DNA of 64,000 nucleotides from Anaerolineales bacterium (GCA_020634855.1 JACKAU010000005.1:496001-560000), one strand, 5' to 3'; positions 43,158-52,075 are shown, counted from the first letter of the stretch. The notes: a model not told the origin generated them from the letters alone. Made by a program: numbers and translations.

Positions 43158-44033
43158 ATGAAACATACCCTGTTAATTGTTGAAGACGATCTGGATACCT
43201 CTGATATGCTCCGGGTCTACTTTGAAGCACAGGGGTATCGGGTTGTTACCGCCGGGACAGGGCACGATGCTCTGGACAAATGTCGAACCGAGTCACCTAA
43301 TTTGGTCCTTTTGGATGTTCGTCTGCCTGATATCGATGGCTTTGAAGTGGGGCAAGTGCTTCAGGAGGATGTGCGCACCAGCCGGCTGCCCGTAATTTTT
43401 GTAACTGAACGCCGTGACCGCGATGACCGTATTGCGGGGCTTAAATTGGGCGCGATCGACTATATCACCAAACCGTTTGATGTCCAGGAATTGCGGCTTA
43501 GGGTGCGTAATGCCCTCCGTCGCGCCGGTAGCCAGAACAATCCGGTCACCGGACTACCGGGCGAGAAGTTTACCCTCGATCGCTTGAGCCTGATGATGGA
43601 GCGTGACGGTTGGTCGGCGATTGGGATCAACATTAGCGGCCTCGATACCTTCAATGAAATTTACGGGTTTGTGGCCAGGGATGATGTGCTGCGGGCCATC
43701 GCCTTAACCCTAACCAGCGCCGTGGATGAACTGGGCAGTATCGATGATTTTATCGGTCACCCGGCCGAAAGTCAGTTCATCATCATCACCGTTCCCAGTA
43801 AGGTTGACCAGTTGAACCATAACGTGAGAGAACGCCTTAAACAGGCGATGACCTACTTTTACCCTATTCATGATCGGGAAGCCGGTTATGTAAAACGTGG
43901 TGAAGGGGATGACGCGCCTAAAGAGAAAGTGCCATTTATGAATTTGGATATGGCTACCCTTTCTCAGCAAGGTACTGCTTTTTCCTCCGTAGAAGCCTTA
44001 TGGCAAGCCCTGAGCCAACCGGTGAGAGCCTAG
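43158..44033 (+). CDS. Response regulator with degenerate GGDEF domain (first copy)
   Basis: A 291-residue regulator. The receiver (about 1-120) has VEDDLDT, the phospho-acceptor Asp near 53 in LLDVRLPDIDG and Lys in DYITKPFD. A domain with the ring of a GGDEF cyclase follows (PVTGLPG, GINISGLDTFNEIYGF), but the GGDEF site is replaced by HPAESQF near 202-208, and no catalytic Asp/Glu pair remains. It should not make cyclic di-GMP and may bind a nucleotide or a partner. A long leader, a strong promoter and the terminator at 44101-44131 make it a single-gene unit. A paralogue is at 55676-56572. Confidence 0.85.
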   Translation: MKHTLLIVEDDLDTSDMLRVYFEAQGYRVVTAGTGHDALDKCRTESPNLVLLDVRLPDIDGFEVGQVLQEDVRTSRLPVIFVTERRDRDDRIAGLKLGAIDYITKPFDVQELRLRVRNALRRAGSQNNPVTGLPGEKFTLDRLSLMMERDGWSAIGINISGLDTFNEIYGFVARDDVLRAIALTLTSAVDELGSIDDFIGHPAESQFIIITVPSKVDQLNHNVRERLKQAMTYFYPIHDREAGYVKRGEGDDAPKEKVPFMNLDMATLSQQGTAFSSVEALWQALSQPVRA

Positions 44034-44100
44034 TTAGCCCCGCGTAACTATGGTGACAGACTGGTAAAACCAGCTTCGGGTAAAAGATGAATGCCTTTTG

Positions 44101-44131
44101 AGCAGTGTTGCCTCCGGTAACACTGCTTTTT
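44101..44131 (+). terminator. Terminator after the degenerate-GGDEF gene
   Basis: AGCAGTGTT (44101-44109) pairs perfectly with AACACTGCT (44119-44127) around a nine-base loop and is followed by six T. It lies 68 bases past the stop at 44033. Confidence 0.85.
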
Positions 44132-44163
44132 TATCTATTTTTTGGGGATGGGATTGTTGGGAA

Positions 44164-45363
44164 ATGAATTTACCGCTTGAACATATTCAGTTGGCCGTAC
44201 GCGATTCTCAGTCGGCCTTGGTTGATTTTACGCAGCATATTGTCGCGACGCCCAGTTTACCGGGCCAAGAAGGCGACGTGGCTGAAATTATCCAAAATGA
44301 AATGGAAAATTTAGGGTTTGACGAGGTATGGCGTGATCCGGTCGGCAACATTATCGGCAAAATCATCGGGGGCGATGGCCCAACGATTCTTTTGAACGGC
44401 CACATGGACCACGTTGATACCGGCCCCCAAGATGGCTGGCCGTACCCGCCCTTTAGCGGCCAAATTGTAAATGGCGAACTGTGGGGCCGCGCTTCGGTCG
44501 ATATGAAGGGACCTGTCGCCTGTATGATTTATGCCACCTCCCTCTTCAAGCGGCTCGATTTAAAACCTCGCGGCAATATCTATATGACCGTGCCTGTTAT
44601 GGAAGAGATCGGCGGGTTAGGCACCCAACATTTAATCACCCATCTGAGTGCTCAGGCTGCTATCTGCGGCGAGCCGAGTAACAACACCCTTCGTCGAGGC
44701 CACCGGGGCCGGGTAGAACTGCGGGTAACGTTTGAAGGGCATTCGGCCCACGCCAGCGCGCCGCATCTGGGGGTCAATCCTCACTACGCGGCGGCAAAGT
44801 TTCTGACTTACCTGCCAGATTTGACGATGGCCTTTGATGAGACGCTTGGCCCATCGACCGTCGTACCTACCCTATACGCCACCGACCAGCTTAGTCCTAA
44901 CGTCATTCCCGGTCGGGTCTATTTGACGTTGGATTGGCGCAATATTGCCGGCGAAGCGCCTGAGGATATCGTCGCTAAGGTGAAAAGTTTGGTCGCCTCA
45001 ATTGAAGATCTCGACCAAAATGTAACCGTGGTTGTTAAAAGCCAAGAGTTTACCACCTATACCGGCCTCATTCGAGAGATCCCGGCCATTTTTCCGTCCT
45101 ACCTGCTGTCGGAAGAGGATCGGTTTGTCCAGGCGGCTCACCAGGCGCTGGTAACGGCTTTAGGTCGAGACGATGGCATCGATATCTGGCGCTTCGCCAC
45201 CGATGGGGGGCATCTCATGACCGCCGATATCCCCACGGTCGGTTTTGGGCCGGGCGATGAAACGTTGGCTCACACCAATCAGGAACGGATCAGCCTGGTC
45301 CAGATGGAGGAAGCGGTCGTTGCCTATTTTGCTCTCACCACTGCCCTGGCTGAGGCGGCGTAA
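44164..45363 (+). CDS. M20-family peptidase/deacylase (ArgE/DapE/YgeY-like)
   Basis: A 399-residue co-catalytic zinc hydrolase. LLNGHMDHVD (His near 80) and SVDMKGP (Asp near 113) bind metal. VPVMEEIGG has the general base and ligand (Glu near 147-148), and a His late in the chain completes the site (TDGGHL). The lid domain (about 185-300, GRVELRVTFEGHSAHAS) gives dimerisation. It resembles the YgeY-type subgroup, but the substrate cannot be fixed. The frame is open to a TTG at 44098, inside the terminator hairpin of the previous gene, so the ATG at 44164 is chosen. It is followed by the M16 pair and may belong to a peptide-processing set. Confidence 0.88.
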   Translation: MNLPLEHIQLAVRDSQSALVDFTQHIVATPSLPGQEGDVAEIIQNEMENLGFDEVWRDPVGNIIGKIIGGDGPTILLNGHMDHVDTGPQDGWPYPPFSGQIVNGELWGRASVDMKGPVACMIYATSLFKRLDLKPRGNIYMTVPVMEEIGGLGTQHLITHLSAQAAICGEPSNNTLRRGHRGRVELRVTFEGHSAHASAPHLGVNPHYAAAKFLTYLPDLTMAFDETLGPSTVVPTLYATDQLSPNVIPGRVYLTLDWRNIAGEAPEDIVAKVKSLVASIEDLDQNVTVVVKSQEFTTYTGLIREIPAIFPSYLLSEEDRFVQAAHQALVTALGRDDGIDIWRFATDGGHLMTADIPTVGFGPGDETLAHTNQERISLVQMEEAVVAYFALTTALAEAA

Positions 45364-45427
45364 ATTTTGTGTTGTTTGTGTAGTATGCTCTTCAGAGCTA
45401 ATAAATCGCTGCAAACGCTTATTTTTA

Positions 45428-45486
45428 GGAGCGACAAAGCTTGCTTTGTCAAGAGCAAATGCAATCAAAGCTTGCTTTGATGCTCC
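45428..45486. repeat. Compound palindromic repeat before the M16 genes
   Basis: Two perfect hairpins in a row, GACAAAGC/GCTTTGTC (45433-45450) and ATCAAAGC/GCTTTGAT (45464-45481), enclosed by GGAGC (45428-45432) and GCTCC (45482-45486). The unit fills the gap between the M20 gene and the M16 pair and would fold into a cruciform-like RNA. Confidence 0.7.
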
Positions 45487-45507
45487 AGACCTTTATAAGG
45501 AGTTCTC

Positions 45508-46779
45508 TTGCCTGACCAAAATGCTGTGATTGATTATAAATTGGAAAACGGCCTGCGCGTCTTACTTAAACCGGTTCACACTGCGCCGGTGGTTAGCAAT
45601 TGGATCTGGTATCGGGTGGGGGCGCGTAATGAGCAGGCCGGTAAAACCGGCATATCCCATTGGGTCGAGCATATGATGTTCAAAGGGACGCCAACGTTTC
45701 CCAAGGGCCGGATTATGCTGGAGGTCAATCGCAACGGCGGCGTATTGAACGGATTTACCAGCCAGGATTACACCGCCTATTTTGAGACTCTGCCCGCCGA
45801 CCGGCTGGACCTTGGCCTGCGCATCGAGAGCGACCGCATGGCTAACGCCCTAATCGATCCCGACGAAGTGACCAGCGAGCGGACGGTCATCATCTCCGAG
45901 CGCGAGGGCCATGAAAACAACCCGGCCTGGGCGCTGCATGAAGAAGTCAAAGCGACCGCGTTTCACGTTCACCCTTACGGGACAATGGTCATCGGCTGGA
46001 AGGATGATCTGCATCAGATCACTCGCGATGACCTCTACCACCATTACAAAATGTATTACGGGCCTCATAATGCTGTATTGGTCATCATCGGCGATATTGA
46101 AGTTGATCGCGTGCGTGAGCGAATTGATGAACTGTTTGGGCCAATTCCGGCCGGGCCGACTCCACCGCCGGTCAGCATAAGAGAGCCAGCCCAGCAAAGT
46201 GAGCGGCGAGTAGTGATCCGCCGACCAGGCAAAACTGCCTATTTTCAGGCCGTTTACCATGTGTGTGATGGGACTCACTCCGACGCGTTTACGCTGTTGA
46301 TGTTGGAGGCGATTCTCTCCGGGGCGGGTTTTGGCGGCCCGGCTACCCATCGCAGCGCCCGCCTCTACCGCGCCTTGGTGGAAACCGATATCGCTGTCGA
46401 TGCCAGCGCCGGCTACCATCCCAGTATTGATCCGGGTACGATTAGTTTTGACGGCACAATTCGGCATGGGCATACCTTGGTCGAATTTGAAGCAGCGCTT
46501 GAGACGGAGATCGAGCGGTTAAAAGTAGAGCCGGTTTCGGCGGCTGAATTGGCCAAAGTACTCAAACAAACCCGAGCCCAGTTAGCCTATACGATGGAAC
46601 GGGTTAGCAATCAGGCGCGCTGGCTAGGCTGGCTGGAAATGCTCGGCGACTGGCGGCAGTTCGACGCGTTGGAGAATAAACTGGCCGCCGTTACGGCCGA
46701 GGATATTCAACAGGTCGCTCGAAGATACCTGCATACTTCAAATCGAACGGTGGGTTGGTTCGAGCCAACCGGAAGCTGA
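45508..46779 (+). CDS. M16-family metallopeptidase, active subunit
   Basis: A 423-residue pitrilysin-type peptidase. The inverted zinc motif HWVEH is at about 51-55, with an acidic ligand downstream in SEREGHENNPAW, so the site is complete. The second half (about 230-420) has the matching fold without a metal site. TTG at 45508 is the start: AAGGAG at 45497-45502 lies five bases before it and no ATG upstream fits. It probably works with the second M16 protein downstream as a heterodimer that cuts short, unfolded peptides. It is cytoplasmic, as no signal peptide is seen. Confidence 0.9.
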   Translation: MPDQNAVIDYKLENGLRVLLKPVHTAPVVSNWIWYRVGARNEQAGKTGISHWVEHMMFKGTPTFPKGRIMLEVNRNGGVLNGFTSQDYTAYFETLPADRLDLGLRIESDRMANALIDPDEVTSERTVIISEREGHENNPAWALHEEVKATAFHVHPYGTMVIGWKDDLHQITRDDLYHHYKMYYGPHNAVLVIIGDIEVDRVRERIDELFGPIPAGPTPPPVSIREPAQQSERRVVIRRPGKTAYFQAVYHVCDGTHSDAFTLLMLEAILSGAGFGGPATHRSARLYRALVETDIAVDASAGYHPSIDPGTISFDGTIRHGHTLVEFEAALETEIERLKVEPVSAAELAKVLKQTRAQLAYTMERVSNQARWLGWLEMLGDWRQFDALENKLAAVTAEDIQQVARRYLHTSNRTVGWFEPTGS

Positions 46780-46845
46780 TCCATCTACCTGATACCCATA
46801 ATCAAATCGCTCTCACCCACCTAACTTTTTAGACCGGAGTAATTT

Positions 46846-48102
46846 GTGGATTTAACCTTTCAATCGTACACCCTCTCGAATGGGATTAAGCTCATTGTCA
46901 AAGAGAACCATTACACCCAAAGTGTGGTTATTCGCGGCCGGCTAAGTGGGGGAGCTAATCTCGATCCACCGGAGAAAACCGGTTTGGCCGCGTTTACCAC
47001 CAGCCTAATGGGACGCGGAACGGCCCGCCACACCTTTGCCGAAATCAACGAAATCGTTGAGTCGGTTGGGGCAATGCTGCGGTTCAACTGCGGTCGCCAT
47101 TTAACCACGGTCAGCAGCAAGAGCTTATCGGAAGATTTTGATCTGTTAGTGGGATTAATGCTCGATGGGCTGACCGGGCCGACCTTCCCGCCTGAGGAGA
47201 TCGAGCGGGTACGTGGGCAACTCATCACCGGGCTGCGCGAATTACAAGAGAGTACCCGAGGCTTGGCGCAACTCTACTTCAGAGAAAGCCTCTACGGCCT
47301 CGACCACCCCTACGGCCGGCCTTTTAGCGGCACGCTGGAAAGCGTCGAGGGCATTACTCAGGCCGATTTATTTGATTTCTACCAAAATATTCATCCGCAC
47401 GAAGGCATTTTTGTAGTAGTCGGTGATGTGGTCAGTGATATCGTATACCAGACTTTGGAGGCCACGTTAGGTCAGTGGCAACCCGATTATTCGCCACCCG
47501 ATCCAACCGTACCCTCGCCTCCCGCGCTGACCAAACGCGTTCGGCACGTCAAATCAGTTCCCCATAAATCGCAATCTGATTTGATGCTGGGCAATATCGG
47601 TCCCAAACGCACCGACGATGATTTCTACGCTGCTTATGTTGGCGACACCATATTGGGCCAGTTAGGTTTAGGTGGGCGGATTGGCCAGATTGTACGCGAT
47701 CAGAACGGACTGGCTTATTACGCGCGGACATCGCTGATGGGGGGCATGGGGCCGGAACCCTGGTCTATTTACGCCGGCGTCAATCCCAACAACGTTGATC
47801 GCGCCATTGACTTGATCCTGGCCGAGGTGCGCCGATTTCGTACCGAGCCGGTTAGCGACCAAGAATTAGCCGATGCTAAAGCCTACTTGACCGGGAGCCT
47901 GCCGCTTCAGTTGGAAACCAATGAAGGCGTGGCCAATACACTGCTCCAAATACACATCTACCAATTGGGTGACGATTTTATCGCCCGCTATCCCGCCCTT
48001 ATCAACGCAATTACGCCGGCCGAGATTCAGGCAGCGGCTCACAAATATCTCAGTGACGACATCTATGCTTTGTCGATTGCCGGCCCAATGACCGAGTCAT
48101 GA
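46846..48102 (+). CDS. M16-family metallopeptidase, inactive subunit
   Basis: A 418-residue protein of the same fold, with GGANLDPPEKTGLAAFTTSL where the active partner has HxxEH. The zinc motif is absent, so it should not cleave peptides by itself. Such non-catalytic partners complete the substrate cavity in mitochondrial and bacterial M16 dimers. The GTG start is supported by GGAG at 46836-46839, six bases before it. The gap to the first M16 gene is 66 bases and its stop overlaps the next gene by four bases (ATGA), so the three are one transcription unit. Functional pairing with the upstream gene is inference from order and motifs. Confidence 0.88.
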   Translation: MDLTFQSYTLSNGIKLIVKENHYTQSVVIRGRLSGGANLDPPEKTGLAAFTTSLMGRGTARHTFAEINEIVESVGAMLRFNCGRHLTTVSSKSLSEDFDLLVGLMLDGLTGPTFPPEEIERVRGQLITGLRELQESTRGLAQLYFRESLYGLDHPYGRPFSGTLESVEGITQADLFDFYQNIHPHEGIFVVVGDVVSDIVYQTLEATLGQWQPDYSPPDPTVPSPPALTKRVRHVKSVPHKSQSDLMLGNIGPKRTDDDFYAAYVGDTILGQLGLGGRIGQIVRDQNGLAYYARTSLMGGMGPEPWSIYAGVNPNNVDRAIDLILAEVRRFRTEPVSDQELADAKAYLTGSLPLQLETNEGVANTLLQIHIYQLGDDFIARYPALINAITPAEIQAAAHKYLSDDIYALSIAGPMTES

Positions 48103-48824
48103 ATCATCCGCAAAATTATAACCACATCACCACCATCATATTTGATATGGATGGCACCCTCATCGAGCACACCTGGCAGTTGCGCACCATCTGCGACGCC
48201 CTTTTCGCCCGGTTCGCCGATAGACTCGCCCCGCTTACGGCCGATGAGTTTTTCGACTGTTACTGGACAAAAAGCTACGATATGTGGCATATGATGGTTG
48301 ATCGGGTTCTTGAAGGACAGACGGCGGCCAAATACGCCTATGCTAATACCTTACGTACCTTAGGACACGATCCGGCTCTGGCCGGCCCCATGTTAGACTG
48401 CTGGGTCGAGTTAGTATTAGAAGAGGCTGTTCCCTTTGTTGATACCTACGCTGTTTTGGAAAAACTCAAGCAGCACTACACCACCGGCATTTTAACGAAT
48501 GGCTATATTCATTTGCAGCGCCGCAAAATCGAAAAGTATCAACTGGACGAATATGTTGATTTTGTCGTCGTTTCGGAGGAGGCCGGCTATCATAAGCCGG
48601 ATCGGCGGGTGTTTGAGTCTGCTTTGAACCTGGCCGGTCAACCGTTACCGGAGCAGGTTCTCTTTATCGGCGATAATTTGGAGACCGATATCGGGGGAGC
48701 TTTGGGGGCCGGGTTGACGCCGGTACTCATTGATACCAAAAATCGAACAGAACCGCCGGAAGGGGTTCAGGAAATTAGCCAATTGGCAGAGTTGTTAACC
48801 CTGCTAGGTCTAAATTCGAACTAA
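48099..48824 (+). CDS. HAD-superfamily hydrolase
   Basis: A 241-residue phosphatase-type protein. Motif I is IIFDMDGTLIE (Asp nucleophile near 16 and general acid two residues later), motif II is in ILTNGY, motif III has the Lys in YHKPDRRVFE, and motif IV is FIGDNLETDIGG. The cap between motifs I and II (about 25-100) is helical, as in the subfamily IA, which includes phosphoglycolate-type and nucleotidase enzymes. Substrate not assigned. It overlaps the M16 gene's stop by four bases and its own stop overlaps the tail of the opposing ribonuclease D gene, leaving no space for a terminator. Confidence 0.85.
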   Translation: MNHPQNYNHITTIIFDMDGTLIEHTWQLRTICDALFARFADRLAPLTADEFFDCYWTKSYDMWHMMVDRVLEGQTAAKYAYANTLRTLGHDPALAGPMLDCWVELVLEEAVPFVDTYAVLEKLKQHYTTGILTNGYIHLQRRKIEKYQLDEYVDFVVVSEEAGYHKPDRRVFESALNLAGQPLPEQVLFIGDNLETDIGGALGAGLTPVLIDTKNRTEPPEGVQEISQLAELLTLLGLNSN

Positions 48825-49975
48825 GCTTTACCGTTTAGTACCTGAAGTAGGCGCTGGCCGTAGGTTTCTCGCTGCCAGTCACCCAAAACACCAATTTTTG
48901 TCAGCGTGCCCATCGTCCGGGGATTTTTTTGGGCGATACTCATCAGGGCGTGATTATTCATGATGACGTCCGGCTCAACCCCACGAGAGGCGGCCAAATC
49001 GTTGCGCCACCGGCGTAGCAGTTCATAGCGGTTCAAAATACGATCGTCGGGGCGGTGATGATGGTTGGCCGGATATTTGGGCGGGGGAGCCGCCTGTCCT
49101 TGATTTATCGCTTCCAGGATTTCCAATCCGTTGTGTTGGATAAGTTTGCTGCCTAAGCCCTTAGTTTGTTTAAGTGCGTTTAGGCTCAAGGGTTGAATCC
49201 TGGCCAATTCCACCAGAGATGCGTCATTCATCACTTTAAAGGCCGGACGATCAAGCTTTCGGGCAATTTTGTCACGTAGAATAAACAGCTCTCGCAGTAC
49301 GGCTTGTTCCTGAGGATGCAGTTCTCTTGAATTTTTTACCCGCCAAAAGTCGTCAGGGTCAAAAGTTTTAATCGTCGGCTCAACCTGGGTCATTCGCTCG
49401 AAGGCTTCGACCGCTTCTTGCAAACGATTCTGCTCATTAAGCGCCTTGATCTGGATTTCACGCAGAGGAATAAGATAGTGCGTATCCAGACAGGCATAAT
49501 TGAGCGCTTTTTTACTGAGGGGCCGTCGGCCCCAGTTATAACGTTGAAATCGTTTATCCAGCTTAAGGTTGAAATGTTTATTCAGCAGCGATCCTAACCC
49601 GTAGTGGGACCAGCCCAAAATGCGGGCCGCCAGCATGGTGTCGAATAAATTGGAAAATTCAAAGCCATAGTCACGTTTCAGACTTAAAAAATCATATTCG
49701 GCGGCATGAAAAATCTTTTGAATCGATTCATCGGCGAAAAAAGGGGCTAGATCGGATATGTCGACGGCCAACGGATCGACGAGATAGTCGTTATGCTGGG
49801 TTGAAAATTGAATCAGGCACACTTTTTCAAAGTAGCTGTACAGGCTGTCGCTTTCGGTATCCACCGCAACCAGCGACTCATTTGATAACACATTGATCAG
49901 TTTGTTTAAACCGGCCGGTGTATTTATCCAATCAGGATGGATTGTGGGTTCTGTATAGTGAATTGATGCATTCAT
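48821..49975 (-). CDS. rnd: Ribonuclease D
   Basis: About 384 residues, a 3'-to-5' exoribonuclease of the DEDD type that trims tRNA and other stable RNAs. The first exonuclease motif is VAVDTESDSLYSYF. Motif II lies in KIFHAAEYDFLSL and motif III in CLDTHYLIPL, where the Tyr marks the DEDDy subclass. Two HRDC domains follow (AVLRELFILRDKIARKLDR, about 200-270, and a second near 310-384 with the line YELLRRWRNDLAASRGVEP). The frame runs on to a GTG at 50026, but the promoter at 50045-50072 would leave it a leader of only 12 bases and no ribosome site; the ATG at 49975 is therefore chosen. The end overlaps the HAD gene on the other strand by four bases. Confidence 0.88.
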   Translation of the reverse strand: MNASIHYTEPTIHPDWINTPAGLNKLINVLSNESLVAVDTESDSLYSYFEKVCLIQFSTQHNDYLVDPLAVDISDLAPFFADESIQKIFHAAEYDFLSLKRDYGFEFSNLFDTMLAARILGWSHYGLGSLLNKHFNLKLDKRFQRYNWGRRPLSKKALNYACLDTHYLIPLREIQIKALNEQNRLQEAVEAFERMTQVEPTIKTFDPDDFWRVKNSRELHPQEQAVLRELFILRDKIARKLDRPAFKVMNDASLVELARIQPLSLNALKQTKGLGSKLIQHNGLEILEAINQGQAAPPPKYPANHHHRPDDRILNRYELLRRWRNDLAASRGVEPDVIMNNHALMSIAQKNPRTMGTLTKIGVLGDWQRETYGQRLLQVLNGKA

Positions 49976-50044
49976 TGCTATCTGGTAAATTCCTCTGTAT
50001 GACGGTCTATCGCGCTTTAAGGCCACATTCTGGTCAGTGATCTT

Positions 50045-50072
50045 ATGATAGCAGAATTTAAGGTGTTGCCAA
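50045..50072 (-). promoter_or_regulatory. Promoter of ribonuclease D
   Basis: On the minus strand TTGGCA (50067-50072), 16 bases, TATCAT (50045-50050). It would place the transcript start near 50038 and leave a leader of about 63 bases before the ATG at 49975. Confidence 0.55.
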
Positions 50073-50381
50073 GTTTAGCAATGGTAAAGCTCAGAACTTA
50101 CGCAAAAACCGAGGTATAAGTCACTTATTGTCAATAAATCAGCAGCTAAGTCGTTCAAACCGGTTGATTTAGCGTGTTCAAGCTAAATCCTGAGCTTAAA
50201 TTTTAAAGTAGGCAGCCGGTTCTAATTTGGGACTTAATCTCTATTGGAAGCCTGTAGGGGGCATGATATAGTCATGACTAAATGTATCGGATTTAAAATA
50301 GTGTTTTTGATTGAACCAAATCGGGTCAAGACTGGAGGTTATTTTCCCCCCTATACCATGTTAAGGGTGCTGAGTACGAGG

Positions 50382-50410
50382 TTGACTTAATGCAACGCAA
50401 CGGGTATAAT
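50382..50410 (+). promoter_or_regulatory. Promoter of the DUF4388 and GTPase genes
   Basis: TTGACT (50382-50387), 17 bases, TATAAT (50405-50410), 58 bases before the ATG at 50469. The GTPase gene has no obvious promoter of its own. Confidence 0.8.
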
Positions 50411-50468
50411 AGGCTATCCTCAACAAAATCTAACATTCTTATCGTCATTGAGGTAATAATAAGTTTTA

Positions 50469-51302
50469 ATGGCATTAAAAGGTAGGCTACAAGACTTTAG
50501 CACAACCCAACTGTTAAACCTGGTCAATATGGCTCGGAAAACCGGCAAGTTAAGCCTCAATGACCAGACTGACCAAGGTGCAATGTTGCACTTTAAGGAT
50601 GGACGTTTAATCCATGCAACAAATAACGCAGACGAGGGTCACCTGGCTGCAATGTTGTATAAAGTGGGCAAACTCACTGAGGATCAGGTTAATGTCATAA
50701 AAAAGCAGTATAACGGCTCCTCAGATAGGGTTATGGGCAAGTACCTCATGGATGCACGTCTGGTATCCAGGGCCGATATTGTCCAAGGGGTAAAAGATTA
50801 TATGCTTAACATTGTGTATGATCTCTTTACTTGGAATGACGGGACCTTTCTGTTTGAGCAGGACATTTTACCGGCTAAAGATCGAATCACCGTTCCGCTT
50901 AACCTTGATAATGTGATTTTAGAGGGCAGCCGACGGATTCAAGAGGCCGTTGTGCTGCAAGATGAACTGCCCGACCTATCAACCATCGCTCTTAAAATTA
51001 CAGACAAGCCACTGCGCGATGTCAAACTAACTCAAGACGATTGGCGAGTTATCTCGCACATTCATCCTCGCAACTCTGTTAAACAAATCGCCCAAAATAA
51101 CAACATGGATGAGTTTCAGATTAGAAAGATTGTTTACGGTATGTTGCAAGCAGGAATTGTTGAGTTGATCCGTCCAGAAGGTTTGCAACAAAAGCGGGCC
51201 AAACCCCCTGTCTCGCGCCGGGGTAAGAAGATGGCCGCTCAGTCTCCGGCTGAAAAGCGAAGCGTTGTAACCAAGCTTATTGATAGAATTAAGCGAATCT
51301 AA
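50469..51302 (+). CDS. DUF4388 domain protein
   Basis: A 277-residue soluble protein. The N-terminal part (about 1-100) carries the PatA-type DUF4388 fold: LKGRLQDFSTTQLLNLVNM, TGKLSL and MLHFKDGRLIHATNN. A linker and helix pair follow (ARLVSRADIVQGVKDYMLN), and the second half (about 175-245) looks like a small winged-helix module (DWRVISHIHPRNSVKQIAQNN). The C-terminus is basic (KRAKPPVSRRGKKMAAQ), perhaps nucleic-acid binding. DUF4388 proteins in other bacteria act in signalling with small GTPases. The next gene, 126 bases downstream, encodes one, so they probably work together. Exact output not known. Confidence 0.8.
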   Translation: MALKGRLQDFSTTQLLNLVNMARKTGKLSLNDQTDQGAMLHFKDGRLIHATNNADEGHLAAMLYKVGKLTEDQVNVIKKQYNGSSDRVMGKYLMDARLVSRADIVQGVKDYMLNIVYDLFTWNDGTFLFEQDILPAKDRITVPLNLDNVILEGSRRIQEAVVLQDELPDLSTIALKITDKPLRDVKLTQDDWRVISHIHPRNSVKQIAQNNNMDEFQIRKIVYGMLQAGIVELIRPEGLQQKRAKPPVSRRGKKMAAQSPAEKRSVVTKLIDRIKRI

Positions 51303-51428
51303 TATTGCTTGCCTTCTGTAGATAAATATGTTACCAACTCTACTCAACCTTAGAGACTAATACCTACCCACGACTTGTTTCAAGCCCTTAGTAACCTTAT
51401 AAAGTTCTTTCCGAGGTAAGTCAATCCG

Positions 51429-51968
51429 ATGCAAACCGTAAAGATGGTGATCACAGGCCCTTTTAGTGCCGGGAAAACTGAATTTATTCAGAGTGTCAGC
51501 GAAATTGATGTTGTTGCTACGGAACGAAAAATATCCAGCGATGCGGAACGGGTTAAGGAAGATACCACCGTAGCTATGGATTTTGGCCGTATTACCGTAG
51601 ATGATGATCTGGTGCTTTATTTATTTGGAACGCCAGGTCAACGACGTTTTGATTTTATGTGGGAAATTTTATCAGAAGGCATGCTGGGTTTTGTGGTGCT
51701 GGTTGATAGTGTCAGACCCGAAACATTTAGAGAAGCTCGGCACATTTTGGAGGTCTTCTCCAGTTACGCCAGCACACCTTATGTTATTGCCGCCAATAAG
51801 CAAGATTTGCCTGACGCTTGGTCACCCGAAGATGTCAGAATTGCTTTAAAAATAGATAGAGACGTTAAAGTGTTGGGTTGTGTGGCCCGAGATAAAGAAA
51901 CGGTTAAAAACGTCCTATTAGAGCTGCTTTACTCAATTTTAGAAAATATGCAGGCTGAAGAAGAGTAG
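51429..51968 (+). CDS. Small GTPase of the MglA/Gtr-like type
   Basis: A 179-residue GTPase. Walker A GPFSAGKT is at about 10-17, the G2 region holds the Thr in VKEDTTVAMDFG, G3 is LFGTPGQ and G4 is ANKQD near 122-126. The P-loop has the shape of bacterial MglA-like and archaeal Gtr/Rag proteins, lacking the Ras-specific Gly12 pattern. The protein has no membrane anchor or lipid motif. In Myxococcus and others MglA sets cell polarity with a GAP. The gene pair with DUF4388 is often seen in bacteria and suggests a cytoplasmic signalling switch. No GAP or Roadblock gene is seen in this window, so regulation of the switch is unknown. Confidence 0.85.
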   Translation: MQTVKMVITGPFSAGKTEFIQSVSEIDVVATERKISSDAERVKEDTTVAMDFGRITVDDDLVLYLFGTPGQRRFDFMWEILSEGMLGFVVLVDSVRPETFREARHILEVFSSYASTPYVIAANKQDLPDAWSPEDVRIALKIDRDVKVLGCVARDKETVKNVLLELLYSILENMQAEEE

Positions 51969-52075
51969 TCCTTTAGTTTCTTTAACAATCGATGCGTTAG
52001 CCTTGATTTTTACCGTAAAATAAGTAAATAAGTTGTTTTTCAAGGCCATCGTTATAGCCAGTTTACGTTGATATC

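Larger units (their letters stand above)
50027..50468. other. Non-coding gap with two divergent promoters
   Basis: About 440 bases without a reading frame. Promoters for ribonuclease D (50045-50072) and the DUF4388 gene (50382-50410) lie at the two ends. The centre contains a perfect 12-base palindrome, TAGTCATGACTA (50269-50280), and AT-rich sequence, but no other recognisable element. Confidence 0.55.

Noticed and set aside
44098..44163. TTG start of the M20 gene at 44098
   Set aside because: It lies inside the terminator hairpin (44101-44127), and the family sequence starts at the ATG at 44164.
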